This document shows positions 43,790-54,013 of a DNA stretch of 64,000 bases, piece after piece (positions within the stretch are counted from its first letter, which is position 1; each line of letters begins with the position of its first letter). Below the pieces are notes generated by a model. The model had not been told where the DNA came from and did no database searches. It saw only the letters and a program-made list of their open reading frames with translations. The DNA lies in NCBI RefSeq assembly GCF_007097245.1, contig NZ_VJZT01000001.1, positions 248,001-312,000 of the forward strand, given 5' to 3'. A program made the position numbers and the translations under genes. This DNA comes from Flavobacterium restrictum. Lineage in GTDB: Bacteria; Bacteroidota; Bacteroidia; Flavobacteriales; Flavobacteriaceae.

Positions 43790-45100
43790 ATGAAGTGTAA
43801 AATAGTCGTTCAAAGTCTACTGCTATTCTTTTTTTGCATGGCCAAAAGCAATGCGCAAGAAGTTTTAACGGTTGAAGATGCCGTAAAAATAGCATTAGAA
43901 AACAATTACGAAATCAAAATCGCTACAAATAATTTGAATATCGATAAAACCAATGTAACTTCAGGAAACGCTGGAATGTTGCCCAAAGCAACCGCTACAA
44001 TTGTAGATGCCAATGGGATTCAGAAAATAGAACAAACGAAATCAGACGGTACGGTAACTTCCTTGAACAATGCCAAAAACAATAGTCTGAATTATGGCGT
44101 TGGATTGGATTGGACAATTTTTGACGGGTTCAAAATGTTTGCTAAATTAGAGCAGTTAAAAGAGTTGCAAAAACTAGGAGAAGCCAATCTCAAATTAACC
44201 ATTTTGACCAAGATTGGTGACGTAACCTCGACCTATTATGACTTGGCACAGCAACAACAACAATTGATCGCTCTGGACAGCACTATCATAATTTCAAAAC
44301 AACGATTAACCTTGGCGCAAAACCGATTTACGATAGGAAAAGCGTCCAAATTAGAAGTGTTGAATGCCCAAGTCGATTTGAATACCGATAAAGTTACGCT
44401 CTTGCGACAAAAGGAAGTCTACGCCAATACCAAGATTTTACTCAATGAAATTTTGGCTCGACCAACTCAAACAGATTTTAAAGTTATTGATGCAATAAAA
44501 ATAGACAACTCCTTATTATTAAATGAACTAACCGTATTGTCCGAAAAACAAAATCCTGCATTAGAAGCACAAATTATCAACAAAAGAGTAGCCGAATTGC
44601 AGTTGAAACAAATAAAAGGAACCCGATATCCAACCGTAAAAGTAACTAGTGGCTACAATTTTGCCAACACCGAGTCGAGTTTAGGATTTACCACACAATC
44701 ATCCTCACATGGCTTGAATTATGGGTTTAGTGCTGCGTTGAACCTATTTGATGGTTTCAATCAAAATCGAACCGAAAAAATAGCTGCTATTCAAATAGAA
44801 AATTCAAAAATTGTATTTGTTCAGCAACTTTTGGCTTTACATACACAATTAGCAACAGCTTTTCAAACCTATTTAACCAATTTAGAACTCATCGATTTAG
44901 AGCAAAATAACGAATTGATTGCCAAGCAAAATTTGAGTATTACCATTGATAAATTGCGTATTGGGACTATAACTACACTTGAATTTCGAGCTGCGCAACT
45001 CAATTATGTAAATGCCAAAGTACGCAACAGCAATGCGCATTTTCAGGCCAAATTATCTGAAATTGCATTAAAAGAATTGGCTGGAAATCTTACTTTTTAA
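43790..45100 (+). CDS. TolC-family outer-membrane efflux channel
   Basis: A 436-residue outer-membrane factor with a Sec signal to about residue 22 (KSNAQ). Two OEP repeats each give long helical stretches: about 25-215 with LTVEDAVKIALENNYEI, and about 230-430 with FSAALNLFDGFNQN. It completes the adaptor-pump-channel operon. Confidence 0.93.
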   Translation: MKCKIVVQSLLLFFFCMAKSNAQEVLTVEDAVKIALENNYEIKIATNNLNIDKTNVTSGNAGMLPKATATIVDANGIQKIEQTKSDGTVTSLNNAKNNSLNYGVGLDWTIFDGFKMFAKLEQLKELQKLGEANLKLTILTKIGDVTSTYYDLAQQQQQLIALDSTIIISKQRLTLAQNRFTIGKASKLEVLNAQVDLNTDKVTLLRQKEVYANTKILLNEILARPTQTDFKVIDAIKIDNSLLLNELTVLSEKQNPALEAQIINKRVAELQLKQIKGTRYPTVKVTSGYNFANTESSLGFTTQSSSHGLNYGFSAALNLFDGFNQNRTEKIAAIQIENSKIVFVQQLLALHTQLATAFQTYLTNLELIDLEQNNELIAKQNLSITIDKLRIGTITTLEFRAAQLNYVNAKVRNSNAHFQAKLSEIALKELAGNLTF

Positions 45101-45164
45101 TTTTTTTTTAATGAATTAATTTAAAGTTTTGTTTGACTACCATTATAATTATACACCACTCCAA

Positions 45165-45195
45165 TTGCCTTTTTCTCTTATAATACCTATATTTG
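45165..45195 (+). promoter_or_regulatory. Promoter of pheT
   Basis: TTG (45165-45167), a 20-base spacer and TATATTTG (45188-45195) match the consensus. The ATG follows at 45217. Confidence 0.78.
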
Positions 45196-45216
45196 CATTC
45201 TCGAAAAAAATAGATA

Positions 45217-47637
45217 ATGAAAATATCATACAACTGGTTAAAACAATTCATAAAAATTGATTGGAAATCCGATGAAACGGCTGCTTTACTTACCGATTTA
45301 GGTCTTGAAGTAGAGATTGTTGAAAAATACCAATCGGTAAAAGGAGGTTTAGAAGGAATTGTTGTTGGACACGTTCTTACTAGTATTCCACACCCAGATG
45401 CTGACCGATTAAAAATTACAACCGTAGATTTAGGAGACGGAATTCCTGTTCAAATTGTATGTGGCGCTGCCAATGTTGCTGCGGGACAAAAAGTACCTGT
45501 GGCTACCTTAGGAACTGTGTTATATGATAAAGAAGGAACTGCTTTTACTATAAAAAAAGGGAAAATTCGCGGACAAGAAAGTCACGGAATGATTTGTGCC
45601 GAAGATGAATTAGGTCTTGGACAAAGCCACGATGGGATTATGATTCTTGACAATGCTTTGCTGCCAGGAACCAAAGCTGCTACTGTTTTCAAAATCGAAA
45701 ATGACGAAGTTTTTGAAATTGGATTGACACCCAATCGTGCCGATGCCATGAGTCATTTAGGCACAGCTCGCGATTTAAGAGCTGGATTAATACAAAGTGG
45801 CGTAAACGTGGAATTAATTACACCATCAGTAAGTAATTTTAGAGTCGATAAACGAACATTAAAAATTGATATTAATGTCAAAGATATCAAGTTAGCGCCA
45901 AGATATTGTGGTGTGACCATTTCAGGAATTACGGTAAAACCTTCGCCAGAATGGCTGCAAAATAGATTAAAAGCTATTGGCATTAATCCCAAAAATAATA
46001 TCGTAGATGTCACTAATTATGTTTTGCATGATTTAGGACAACCACTACATGCGTTTGATGCGTCCAAAATAAATGGAAAAATCATTGTACAAACGCTTCC
46101 CGCGGGGACAAAATTCATCACCTTGGATGATGTAGAGCGAACCCTACACGAAGAAGATTTAATGATTTGTGACGAAAAAGGTCCTTTGTGTATTGCAGGC
46201 GTTTTTGGTGGTAAAAATTCAGGCGTTTCAGAAACTACCAATAGTATTTTCCTAGAAAGTGCGTATTTCAATCCCGTAAGCATTAGAAAAACAGCCAAAA
46301 GACACCAATTAAACACCGATGCTTCGTTCCGTTTTGAAAGAGGAATTGACCCCACTATTACGGAATATGCGCTAAAACGGGCCGCGCTTTTAATTCAAGA
46401 AGTGGCTGGAGGCGAAATCACATCAGATGTTATTAATGTGTACCAAAAGAAAATTGAAGATTTTCCAGTGTTTCTTAACTTTAATAAAGTTGCTAAAATC
46501 ATTGGACAAGAATTACCAAAAGATATTATCAAAAAAATCCTGGCTTCATTAGAAATTAAAATTAACAGCGTTTCGGATGCTGGTTTGGGACTAACAATTC
46601 CTGCCTACCGTGTAGATGTGCAACGCGAAATTGATGTGATCGAAGAAATTCTTCGTGTCTATGGATACAACAACATTAGTTTTTCTAAAAAATTAAATGC
46701 TACCGTTTCTAATTCGCCTAGAAATGAAGATTATAAAGTTCAAAATAGTATTGCCACCCAATTGAATTCGCAAGGTTTTAATGAAATGATGGCCAACTCA
46801 TTGACGACTGCTTCTTACATTCAATTGTCTGATTTTTTGAAAGAGGAACACAATGTAACCATGCTCAATCCATTAAGTGCTGATTTGGCTACCATGCGTC
46901 AATCCTTGTTATTTTCGGGTTTAGAAGCTATTTCATACAACATCAATCGCCGAAATGCCGATTTGAAGTTATTTGAATTTGGAAAATCTTATCATAATTT
47001 CGAAACGGGTTACGAAGAACAAAAGCATTTAACTTTGTTTCAAACTGGAAACAAAAACCAAGAAAGCTGGGCAAGTGTTCAAAAACCATCTGATTTCTTT
47101 TTGTTCAAAGGATTTGTCGATGGAATTTTGTTGCGTTTAGGCATTCAAAAAACACAAAGTAAACCCGTAACCACCGATGTGTTTTCAGAAGGAATAGCAT
47201 TAGCTTTGGGAGACGATGTTTTAGTGGAATTTGGTGTTGTTAAAAAAGTGATACTAAAACATTTTGGTATTAAACAAGAAGTGTTTTTTGCCGATTTTAA
47301 TTGGGCACTGATTTTAAAAGTAATGTCAAGCAAAATTAAATTTACTGAAATTCCTAAATACCCTGAAGTACGCAGAGATTTAGCCTTACTTATTGATCAA
47401 TCCACCACCTATGATAGCATTTATACGATTGCTAGACAAACAGAAAAATCGTTGTTAAAATCGATTCAACTTTTTGATGTATACGAGGGTGCTAATCTCC
47501 CTGAAGGAAAAAAATCATACGCTTTGAGCTTCATTATTCAAGACAATTCAAAAACATTGGAAGATGTTCAAATTGATAAAATAATGAACAAATTACAAAT
47601 GAATTTTGAGAAAGAATTGGGCGCTACCTTGCGTTAA
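45217..47637 (+). CDS. pheT: Phenylalanyl-tRNA synthetase beta subunit
   Basis: An 806-residue beta chain of the alpha2-beta2 enzyme. MKISYNWLKQFIKI begins the chain, a tRNA-binding EMAP-like domain is at about 40-150 (VVGHVLTSIPHPDADRLKITT), the B3/B4 editing domain follows (about 210-400), then B5, the catalytic-like core and a ferredoxin-like anticodon-binding domain at the C-terminus (KYPEVRRDLALLID). pheS is not in the window. Confidence 0.96.
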   Translation: MKISYNWLKQFIKIDWKSDETAALLTDLGLEVEIVEKYQSVKGGLEGIVVGHVLTSIPHPDADRLKITTVDLGDGIPVQIVCGAANVAAGQKVPVATLGTVLYDKEGTAFTIKKGKIRGQESHGMICAEDELGLGQSHDGIMILDNALLPGTKAATVFKIENDEVFEIGLTPNRADAMSHLGTARDLRAGLIQSGVNVELITPSVSNFRVDKRTLKIDINVKDIKLAPRYCGVTISGITVKPSPEWLQNRLKAIGINPKNNIVDVTNYVLHDLGQPLHAFDASKINGKIIVQTLPAGTKFITLDDVERTLHEEDLMICDEKGPLCIAGVFGGKNSGVSETTNSIFLESAYFNPVSIRKTAKRHQLNTDASFRFERGIDPTITEYALKRAALLIQEVAGGEITSDVINVYQKKIEDFPVFLNFNKVAKIIGQELPKDIIKKILASLEIKINSVSDAGLGLTIPAYRVDVQREIDVIEEILRVYGYNNISFSKKLNATVSNSPRNEDYKVQNSIATQLNSQGFNEMMANSLTTASYIQLSDFLKEEHNVTMLNPLSADLATMRQSLLFSGLEAISYNINRRNADLKLFEFGKSYHNFETGYEEQKHLTLFQTGNKNQESWASVQKPSDFFLFKGFVDGILLRLGIQKTQSKPVTTDVFSEGIALALGDDVLVEFGVVKKVILKHFGIKQEVFFADFNWALILKVMSSKIKFTEIPKYPEVRRDLALLIDQSTTYDSIYTIARQTEKSLLKSIQLFDVYEGANLPEGKKSYALSFIIQDNSKTLEDVQIDKIMNKLQMNFEKELGATLR

Positions 47638-47666
47638 TCGGCAACCAATACTACTTTTCATCGCAC

Positions 47667-47703
47667 AAAAAAGAGGCTTCAATTTACTTGAAGCCTCTTT
47701 TTT
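47667..47703. terminator. Bidirectional terminator between pheT and the response-regulator gene
   Basis: Perfect 16-bp stem, arms 47667-47682 and 47688-47703, five-base loop, with A6/T6 ends, between convergent genes. Confidence 0.92.
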
Positions 47704-47718
47704 ATTATATTTATCTCA

Positions 47719-48435
47719 CTATGAAATAACTTTGTTTTTGACAACTAATCTAAAACCTTCTCCGTGAATGTTAAGAATTTCAACATCCTCATCTGGTTTT
47801 AGGTATTTTCTCAATTTAGCAATATACACATCCATACTTCTAGAAGTAAAGTAGTTGTCGTCTCTCCAAATTTTTGTTAAGGCTAACTCTCTTGGCATTA
47901 AATCATTTTCATGAAGAATCAACATTTTTAGCAATTCATTTTCTTTTGGCGATAATTTAATCGGCTCTTCATCACTAAACGTTAAAAAACGAAGTTTTGA
48001 ATTCAAATGAAATTTACCGATGTTAAATTCAAATTGTACTTGCTCTGTTTTAACATCAGATGATTTTCTTTGAATAATGGCTTTTATTTTCATCAATAAA
48101 ACTTCCGAATCAAAAGGCTTGTTCAAATAATCATCGGCTCCAGCTTTGTATCCTTTTATTACATCTTCTTTCATCGATTTTGCAGTAAGGAAAATAATAG
48201 GCACTTCGCTGTTTTTTTCGCGTATTTCTTTTGCCAAAGTGTACCCGTCTTTATACGGCATCATGACATCAAGAATACACAAATCGTACGAATCTTTTTT
48301 GAACTTCTCAAATCCTTCCATTCCATTTTTGGCCAAAACAACGTCAAAGTCATTTAGCATTAAATAATCTTTTAATACGGCTCCAAAATTAAGGTCGTCT
48401 TCTACTAAAAGAATTTTTTTATTTACATTTTCCAT
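47719..48435 (-). CDS. OmpR-family response regulator (RprY-like)
   Basis: A 238-residue regulator. The receiver domain has KILLVEDD (about 8-15), phospho-acceptor Asp in CILDVMMPYKDGY (about 53-65) and the switch Lys in YLNKPFD. The C-terminal winged helix (about 135-235) ends in DVYIAKLRKYLKPDEDVEILNIHGEGFRL. It resembles RprY of Bacteroides. The kinase gene immediately before it (four-base gap) is its partner. Confidence 0.92.
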   Translation of the reverse strand: MENVNKKILLVEDDLNFGAVLKDYLMLNDFDVVLAKNGMEGFEKFKKDSYDLCILDVMMPYKDGYTLAKEIREKNSEVPIIFLTAKSMKEDVIKGYKAGADDYLNKPFDSEVLLMKIKAIIQRKSSDVKTEQVQFEFNIGKFHLNSKLRFLTFSDEEPIKLSPKENELLKMLILHENDLMPRELALTKIWRDDNYFTSRSMDVYIAKLRKYLKPDEDVEILNIHGEGFRLVVKNKVIS

Positions 48436-48439
48436 TTTG

Positions 48440-50023
48440 CTAATTTATTAGTGGTATTTTTATTATGAAGGTACTTCCTTTTCCTTTTTCACTTTCTACG
48501 TAAACTTGACCGTTATGATCGTCTACAATTCGTTTTACATAAGCCAAACCTAAACCATGCCCTTTAACGTTATGCAAATCTCCAGTATGCTCTCTATAAA
48601 ACTTTTCGAAGATTCTTTTTTGAGCTACTTTGCTCATTCCTAAACCATTATCTTTTATTTTAATAAGTACCATATCCTTGATATTTTCGGTATAAATATC
48701 AATTTTTGGGGTTTCAGGCGAATATTTTATAGCATTTTCTAGAATGTTTACAATTACGTTTGTAAAATGAACATCATTCAATAAAACGGTGGTTCTAGTG
48801 GCATCAAAATGCAAATCTATGGTGCCGTCTCTGTCTTCTAAAATCAAATTTACATGCTCAATTGCGTCTTCAATTACTTCCTCTACATTACTCGATTCTT
48901 TGATAATGTCCAGCTCTTTTCGTTCTAATTTAGAAATTCGCAACACGTTTTCTACTTGAGCGTGCATCCGCTTATTTTCATCCCGAATCATTTCTAGGTA
49001 CTTGAATACCTTTTCTTTATCATCAATTATTTTTGGATTTCTAATGGCGTCCAAAGCTAAATTTATGGTGGCAATAGGCGTTTTAAACTCATGCGTCATG
49101 TTATTAATGAAATCCGTTTTGATTTCAGAAATTTGGCGTTGTCGTATCAATTGATTCAATGCGCTTGTGTAAGCAATAATGATAATCAATGTAAAAATGA
49201 TAGAAAGAATGGTAATACTGACCAATTCCGATAACAAAAACTTCTTTTTATGAGGGAAAGTAACCAATAATTTATACTTATCATTTCCTTCATTATCAGT
49301 AAAAATAGGAATGGAATACGTAGCTTCTTTATCATATTTAAAATCCGAAGATTTTATTTTTGTTGCCAATCCATTACTGTAAATCCCAAATTCAAATTTG
49401 GTGTTTACACCATTTTCTTCTAATTCTTTCTTAATTAGCTTTCGCAAAACATCATTAGAAACTCTTTCATCTATTGGCATTGCCGAAGCAATATCTTTAT
49501 ACGAAATTTCGAACTGCGCATCATCCAAAACATCTAAACTACCTGATTTTTCTATTTTAACATCAGGAATTAAACTTTGTTGCAATCCTGAATTATCAAT
49601 TTCATTGTTGTTGTAAATTTCAGTAACTCGTCGTGAATTGAAACTTTTAAATTTTAAATCATCTTCTTTATTATTAGAAAAGGAAGGTTTTAGTTTGTAA
49701 TCCTCTGAATTTAATATATTTGAATAAACAATAGTTTTATTGGTTTTAATATTTTTTTGAACCAAAGAAAACTGCATGATATCCTCTTTTTGAGGTGTTT
49801 TACCTGTGCTATCTTTTAATTTATTGAAATTGTCATAAAAGCGATATGCTTCTTGATGTTCTAAATTTTCGGCTACATTGCCAATGACTTGTTTTACGTG
49901 AAATTTGAATTGTTCGTCGTTGTTCTTAAACGAAGTATCAAACCAGTACACCTGAACTAGAATGATTCCGATTAAGGACAAACTCATTAATAAAACTAAT
50001 AACCTAAAAAACAATTTATTCAT
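48440..50023 (-). CDS. Membrane sensor histidine kinase (RprX-like)
   Basis: A 527-residue kinase with an N-terminal membrane segment (about 6-26), a periplasmic sensing region of about 230 residues, and a second membrane segment (about 265-290). The H box is NNMTHEFKTPIATINLALD (about 311-329), followed by N, G1 and G2 boxes (NILENAIKYSPE, DNGLGM, GHGLGLAYVK). The ligand is unknown. It is transcribed with the regulator. Confidence 0.92.
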   Translation of the reverse strand: MNKLFFRLLVLLMSLSLIGIILVQVYWFDTSFKNNDEQFKFHVKQVIGNVAENLEHQEAYRFYDNFNKLKDSTGKTPQKEDIMQFSLVQKNIKTNKTIVYSNILNSEDYKLKPSFSNNKEDDLKFKSFNSRRVTEIYNNNEIDNSGLQQSLIPDVKIEKSGSLDVLDDAQFEISYKDIASAMPIDERVSNDVLRKLIKKELEENGVNTKFEFGIYSNGLATKIKSSDFKYDKEATYSIPIFTDNEGNDKYKLLVTFPHKKKFLLSELVSITILSIIFTLIIIIAYTSALNQLIRQRQISEIKTDFINNMTHEFKTPIATINLALDAIRNPKIIDDKEKVFKYLEMIRDENKRMHAQVENVLRISKLERKELDIIKESSNVEEVIEDAIEHVNLILEDRDGTIDLHFDATRTTVLLNDVHFTNVIVNILENAIKYSPETPKIDIYTENIKDMVLIKIKDNGLGMSKVAQKRIFEKFYREHTGDLHNVKGHGLGLAYVKRIVDDHNGQVYVESEKGKGSTFIIKIPLIN

Positions 50024-50087
50024 GCAACAAATTTAACATTTTAACAATATACTAAATAATACATTAACCAAATATTAACATTTTTAC

Positions 50088-50678
50088 CTAGTTTTGTTTA
50101 ATCTTTAAAAAATTAAGAATTTTAACAATTTTTGATTTAGTCGTTTTCAGGGAAGTATTTTGTATCACAAAATCGCTTTTTGCAATGCGTTCGGCATCGC
50201 TCCATTGCATTGTCATGCGCTTTAAAACAGCTTCTCTTGTGGTGTTATCTCTAGTAATAACACGAAGAATCCTAGCTTCTACAGGTGCTGTAACAGTAAT
50301 TACACAATCACAATTTTTATAATTTCCACTTTCAAAAAGTATTGCCGCTTCATAAATGACAAAAGAATCCTCTTTATGCTCTAAAAGCCAAGCTTCAAAA
50401 TGTTGTCGAACTGCTGGATGAACAATGGCATTTAGGGCAGCTAACTTTTGGGCATCGTTAAACACTATTGCTGCTAATTTTTGACGGTTCAAAATAAATC
50501 CGTCAAATGCCGCGTCGCCAAAAGTAGTTCGAATCGCATTTAGTACTGCTTTCGACTCCATTAGGATTCGGGCTTCATCATCGGCAATGTAAATAGGGAT
50601 TCCTAATTCCTGAAAATAATGAGCAACAGTGGTTTTTCCACTTCCAATTCCGCCTGTTAAACCAATAATTTTTGTCAT
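50088..50678 (-). CDS. coaE: Dephospho-CoA kinase
   Basis: A 196-residue P-loop kinase catalysing the last step of CoA synthesis. IIGLTGGIGSGKTTVAHYF (about 4-22) is the P-loop, followed by YIADDEARIL (about 31-40), VHPAVRQHF and the lid region with ITRDNTTREAVLKRMTMQW. It begins one base after the glycosyltransferase stop. Confidence 0.95.
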   Translation of the reverse strand: MTKIIGLTGGIGSGKTTVAHYFQELGIPIYIADDEARILMESKAVLNAIRTTFGDAAFDGFILNRQKLAAIVFNDAQKLAALNAIVHPAVRQHFEAWLLEHKEDSFVIYEAAILFESGNYKNCDCVITVTAPVEARILRVITRDNTTREAVLKRMTMQWSDAERIAKSDFVIQNTSLKTTKSKIVKILNFLKIKQN

Positions 50679-50679
50679 G

Positions 50680-51684
50680 TTACATTTTGAAAAACAGTTC
50701 TGGGAATGCTTCTTGTGGTTTTTGTTTCAAAATTATTATTTTAAAATAAGACTTCAGGAAACCCGTTCCGTAACCATAAAATTGTTTCCAAACAGCGATT
50801 ACCGATAAGTAACCAATTTTTACACTTTTATTTTGAAAAGAAGATACCGAAAATAAAAGGATAAAATAAAGAAAATACAACTGTAAGAAAAAATCAAATT
50901 TTTGACTGAATAGGTATAAAAAAATGGAAATACCAAATCCTACAATAAAAACCGATGGGAAAAAGAAGGTCAGCTTGTTGTGTTGCGGATACCAACTATT
51001 AAGGATTGGTCGTGCTTTTCCAAATTTATGAACTTGAATCGAGAATTTACCCCAATCAATACGACGTTTATGATAAACGAAGGCAGGAGTAAAAAGTTTG
51101 GTTTCATACCCTAAATTCCACAATCGAATGGACAAATCAGGATCTTCGCCAGGATGAATATTCCCAAAACCATTAGACGCTTCAAATGCTTTTCGGGACA
51201 ATCCCATATTAAAACTTCGGGGTTGAAATTTATCTATTTTCTCCGATCCACCACGTATTCCTCCTGTTGTCAAGAAGGATGTCATAGCAAAATTAATTGC
51301 TTTTTGAACCTCCGAAAAACTATCCAATGCTTTATCTGGCCCGCCAAAACAATCCACATAATTTTGATTCAATGCCGCATCAACGGCTACTAAATAGTCT
51401 TTTGGAATGATACAATCCGAATCGAATATGATAAAATAATTTCCTCTTGCTCTACGCATTCCGTAATTTCTAGAATCGCCAGGCCCTGAATTTTCTTTGT
51501 AGTAATACGAAATATTTAATTGGTTGGCGTATTTTTCTAGAACATCTTGGCACTTTACCGTTGATCCATCTTCAATAATTACTATTTCAAAAATCTCATC
51601 ATAAGTAGTTTCAGATAAACTTTGCAACAGTTCATCAACTTCATCAGGGCGATTGTAAACAGGAATAATCAGAGAAAAAAACAT
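50680..51684 (-). CDS. Glycosyltransferase family 2
   Basis: A 334-residue GT-A glycosyltransferase. FSLIIPVYNRPDEVDELLQSL opens the nucleotide-sugar domain, FIIFDSDCIIPKDYL (about 91-105) includes the DxD-type metal motif, and GEDPDLSIRLW (about 188-198) the catalytic acid region. Two hydrophobic segments near 245-285 anchor it to the membrane. The acceptor is unknown, perhaps a cell-surface glycan. Confidence 0.88.
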   Translation of the reverse strand: MFFSLIIPVYNRPDEVDELLQSLSETTYDEIFEIVIIEDGSTVKCQDVLEKYANQLNISYYYKENSGPGDSRNYGMRRARGNYFIIFDSDCIIPKDYLVAVDAALNQNYVDCFGGPDKALDSFSEVQKAINFAMTSFLTTGGIRGGSEKIDKFQPRSFNMGLSRKAFEASNGFGNIHPGEDPDLSIRLWNLGYETKLFTPAFVYHKRRIDWGKFSIQVHKFGKARPILNSWYPQHNKLTFFFPSVFIVGFGISIFLYLFSQKFDFFLQLYFLYFILLFSVSSFQNKSVKIGYLSVIAVWKQFYGYGTGFLKSYFKIIILKQKPQEAFPELFFKM

Positions 51685-51712
51685 ACGATAACGGCTAGAA
51701 TTAAAAGGATTG

Positions 51713-51745
51713 CAAAGGTACTATTTATCTCTAAAAAACCAGCAA
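51713..51745 (-). promoter_or_regulatory. Possible promoter of the glycosyltransferase-coaE operon
   Basis: TACCTTTG (51713-51720) with TTG at 51743-51745 on the minus strand, spacer 22 bases. Confidence 0.5.
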
Positions 51746-51795
51746 CTATATATCATGGTTTTAAAATTATATCCTTTTTAGGAGTAGTTTGGGTA

Positions 51796-52602
51796 TTATT
51801 CGAACATTTCCATTACCTGTTGGCTTACCCCCATATTAGAGAAACCGCCATCGTGATATAAATTTTGCAAGGTGACTTTTCGAGTCAAATCCGAAAACAT
51901 AGCTACTGTGTAATTGGCACAATCCAAAGCTGTTGCATTGCCCAAAGGTGCCATTTTCTCTGAAAAAGCTATAAATTCTTCAAACCCTTTCACACCTTGT
52001 CCCGCACGTGTGGCTGTGGGTGATTGCGAAATAGTATTGACACGGACGTTATAATCTCTTCCAAAAAAATAACCAAAACTTCGAGCAACGGATTCTAAAT
52101 AGGCTTTATTATCGGCCATATCATTGTAATCTGGAAATACGCGCTGGGCAGCCATGTAGGACAATGCAATTATGCTTCCCCACTCGTTCATAGCCTGCTT
52201 TTTGTACAAAACTTGCAATACTTTATGAAACGAAAGCGCGGATACATTCCAACCTTTCTCCGTATAGTCATAATCCTGATTGGTATAATGATTGCCTTTT
52301 CTCACATTTACGGACATCCCAATAGAATGCAAGACAAAATCAATTTTCCCTCCCAAAATTGCGGTGGCTTGCTCCACTAGATTTTCTAAATCAGTGACTA
52401 GAGTAGCATCGGCAGGGATAATTTGTGAGTTTGTTTTTTGAGCTAATTCGGTAATATTCCCCAATCGGATAGATGCGGGCGCATTCGTTAATACAAATGT
52501 TCCGCCCTCCTCATGAACCCGTTCTGCTGTTTTCCATGCGATAGAATTCTCGTCTAATGCGCCAAAAATAATTCCCCTTTTTCCTTTTAATAAATGATAC
52601 AT
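51796..52602 (-). CDS. fabI: Enoyl-ACP reductase FabI
   Basis: A 268-residue short-chain-dehydrogenase-type enoyl reductase, final step of the fatty-acid elongation cycle. The cofactor loop is GIIFGALDENSIAWKTAE (about 10-27), LHSIGMS (about 91-97) is typical of FabI, and the catalytic Tyr and Lys are in YNDMADNK (Tyr, six residues, Lys). FabI is the triclosan-sensitive type. A second enoyl reductase of a different type, FabV, is next upstream. Confidence 0.9.
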   Translation of the reverse strand: MYHLLKGKRGIIFGALDENSIAWKTAERVHEEGGTFVLTNAPASIRLGNITELAQKTNSQIIPADATLVTDLENLVEQATAILGGKIDFVLHSIGMSVNVRKGNHYTNQDYDYTEKGWNVSALSFHKVLQVLYKKQAMNEWGSIIALSYMAAQRVFPDYNDMADNKAYLESVARSFGYFFGRDYNVRVNTISQSPTATRAGQGVKGFEEFIAFSEKMAPLGNATALDCANYTVAMFSDLTRKVTLQNLYHDGGFSNMGVSQQVMEMFE

Positions 52603-52660
52603 AGTACAATTTTATGCTGTTGTTTTTTATAAAACTCTAAATGACTCAAAACCAAAAGAT

Positions 52661-52708
52661 GCATCTGAATTTCTTGATTTTAAAAACCAATAGGAAATTC
52701 AGATGCAC
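52661..52708 (-). terminator. 14-bp inverted repeat between fabV and fabI, possible terminator
   Basis: TGCATCTGAATTTC (52661-52674) and GAAATTCAGATGCA (52695-52708) pair perfectly around a 20-base loop. On the minus strand a moderately T-rich stretch follows. It would separate fabV from fabI or lower read-through. Confidence 0.6.
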
Positions 52709-52726
52709 CAAATGCAAAATAAATTG

Positions 52727-53917
52727 TTATTTTATGCTTTCAATTCCCACTAATTCATTTGCATCTGCGGTGTAGTCTACACCATCAAATCCAAAACCAA
52801 ACAAATTGTAAAAATCTTTTCTATAGCCTTCTAAATCTCCCAATTCAGCTAGATTTTCGGTATTGGCTTGCTTCCATAATGCCGCAACTTGCGCTTGAAC
52901 AGCAGCATTCATTTCCCAATCATCAACTCTAATTCGTCCTTTTTCGTCAACAGGAACTTCATTTCCTGTAAACAATCGTTGTGCGTATAAACGTTGAATT
53001 TGTTCAATGCAACCTTCGTGCGTTCCCTCCGCTTTCATAATTTTGTACAACAATGAAATGTACAACGGAATAACAGGAATTGCGGAACTAGCTTGAGTAA
53101 CCAAGGCTTTGTTTACAGACACATACGCTTTTCCGTTAATTGCCGCTAGACTATCTGTGATAGAAAATGCCGTTGCTTCAAGGTGGTCTTTGGCACGGCC
53201 AATGGTTCCATTTCTATATACTGCCTCGGTTAATGCCGATCCAATATACGAATACGCTACGGTTGTTGCGCCTGGAGCCAATAAATCAGCGTCCTTCAAT
53301 GCGTTCATCCACATTGACCAATCCTCGCCACCCATAACGGTAACTGTATTTTCGATATCGTCACCGCTACAAGGCTCGATTGTAATTTCTGTAACTTTAC
53401 CCGAATGAAAATCGACTGTATTATTGGTGAATTTTTCTCCAATGGGTTTCAAAACCGAACGATGTAAAACTCCCGTTGTAGGATGCAATCGCACTGGCGA
53501 GGCTAAACTGTAAATTATTAAATCAATTTGACCCAAATCAGCCTTGATTAAATCGATGGTTTGTTGCTTAATTTCATTAGAAAAAGCATCTCCATTAATA
53601 CTTTTGGCATACAAACCAGCGTGGTGTGCGGCAGTTTCAAAAGCGGCAGAATTGTACCACCCTGGCGACGCTGTTTTCCCTTCAGAAGGTGCTTTTTCGA
53701 AAAAAATACCAATGGTCGCTGCATCAGAACCAAATGCACTTGTAATTCTAGATGCCAAACCAAAACCTGTTGAAGCACCTATTACTAATACTTTTTTGGC
53801 TCCAGCTATTTTTCCTTTTGATTGGATGTATTCAATTTGATTTTTTACATTTTGTTCACATCCTTTTGGGTGAGATGTGGTACAAATAAATCCTCTCATT
53901 CTTGGTTCTATGATCAT
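52727..53917 (-). CDS. fabV: Enoyl-ACP / trans-2-enoyl-CoA reductase FabV
   Basis: A 396-residue FabV-type enoyl reductase (family length about 400). MIIEPRMRGFICTTSHPKGC is the family N-terminus, KVLVIGASTGFGLASRI (about 42-58) binds NADH, and YRNGTIGRAK gives the Tyr-x8-Lys pair. FabV enzymes are usually resistant to triclosan. An in-frame ATG at 54016 would add 33 atypical residues. I chose 53917 because the family starts there and because the promoter at 54014-54043 would put that upstream ATG at or before the transcript start. Confidence 0.93.
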   Translation of the reverse strand: MIIEPRMRGFICTTSHPKGCEQNVKNQIEYIQSKGKIAGAKKVLVIGASTGFGLASRITSAFGSDAATIGIFFEKAPSEGKTASPGWYNSAAFETAAHHAGLYAKSINGDAFSNEIKQQTIDLIKADLGQIDLIIYSLASPVRLHPTTGVLHRSVLKPIGEKFTNNTVDFHSGKVTEITIEPCSGDDIENTVTVMGGEDWSMWMNALKDADLLAPGATTVAYSYIGSALTEAVYRNGTIGRAKDHLEATAFSITDSLAAINGKAYVSVNKALVTQASSAIPVIPLYISLLYKIMKAEGTHEGCIEQIQRLYAQRLFTGNEVPVDEKGRIRVDDWEMNAAVQAQVAALWKQANTENLAELGDLEGYRKDFYNLFGFGFDGVDYTADANELVGIESIK

Positions 53918-54013
53918 ATTTTTATTTTTTTTCGTTATTTTAGATAAACGGTTATTTGGTATAATTTCAAAAAAAGTACTTCCCGTGTAAGCGTCTTTAT
54001 TTTTTTTAGTTGA

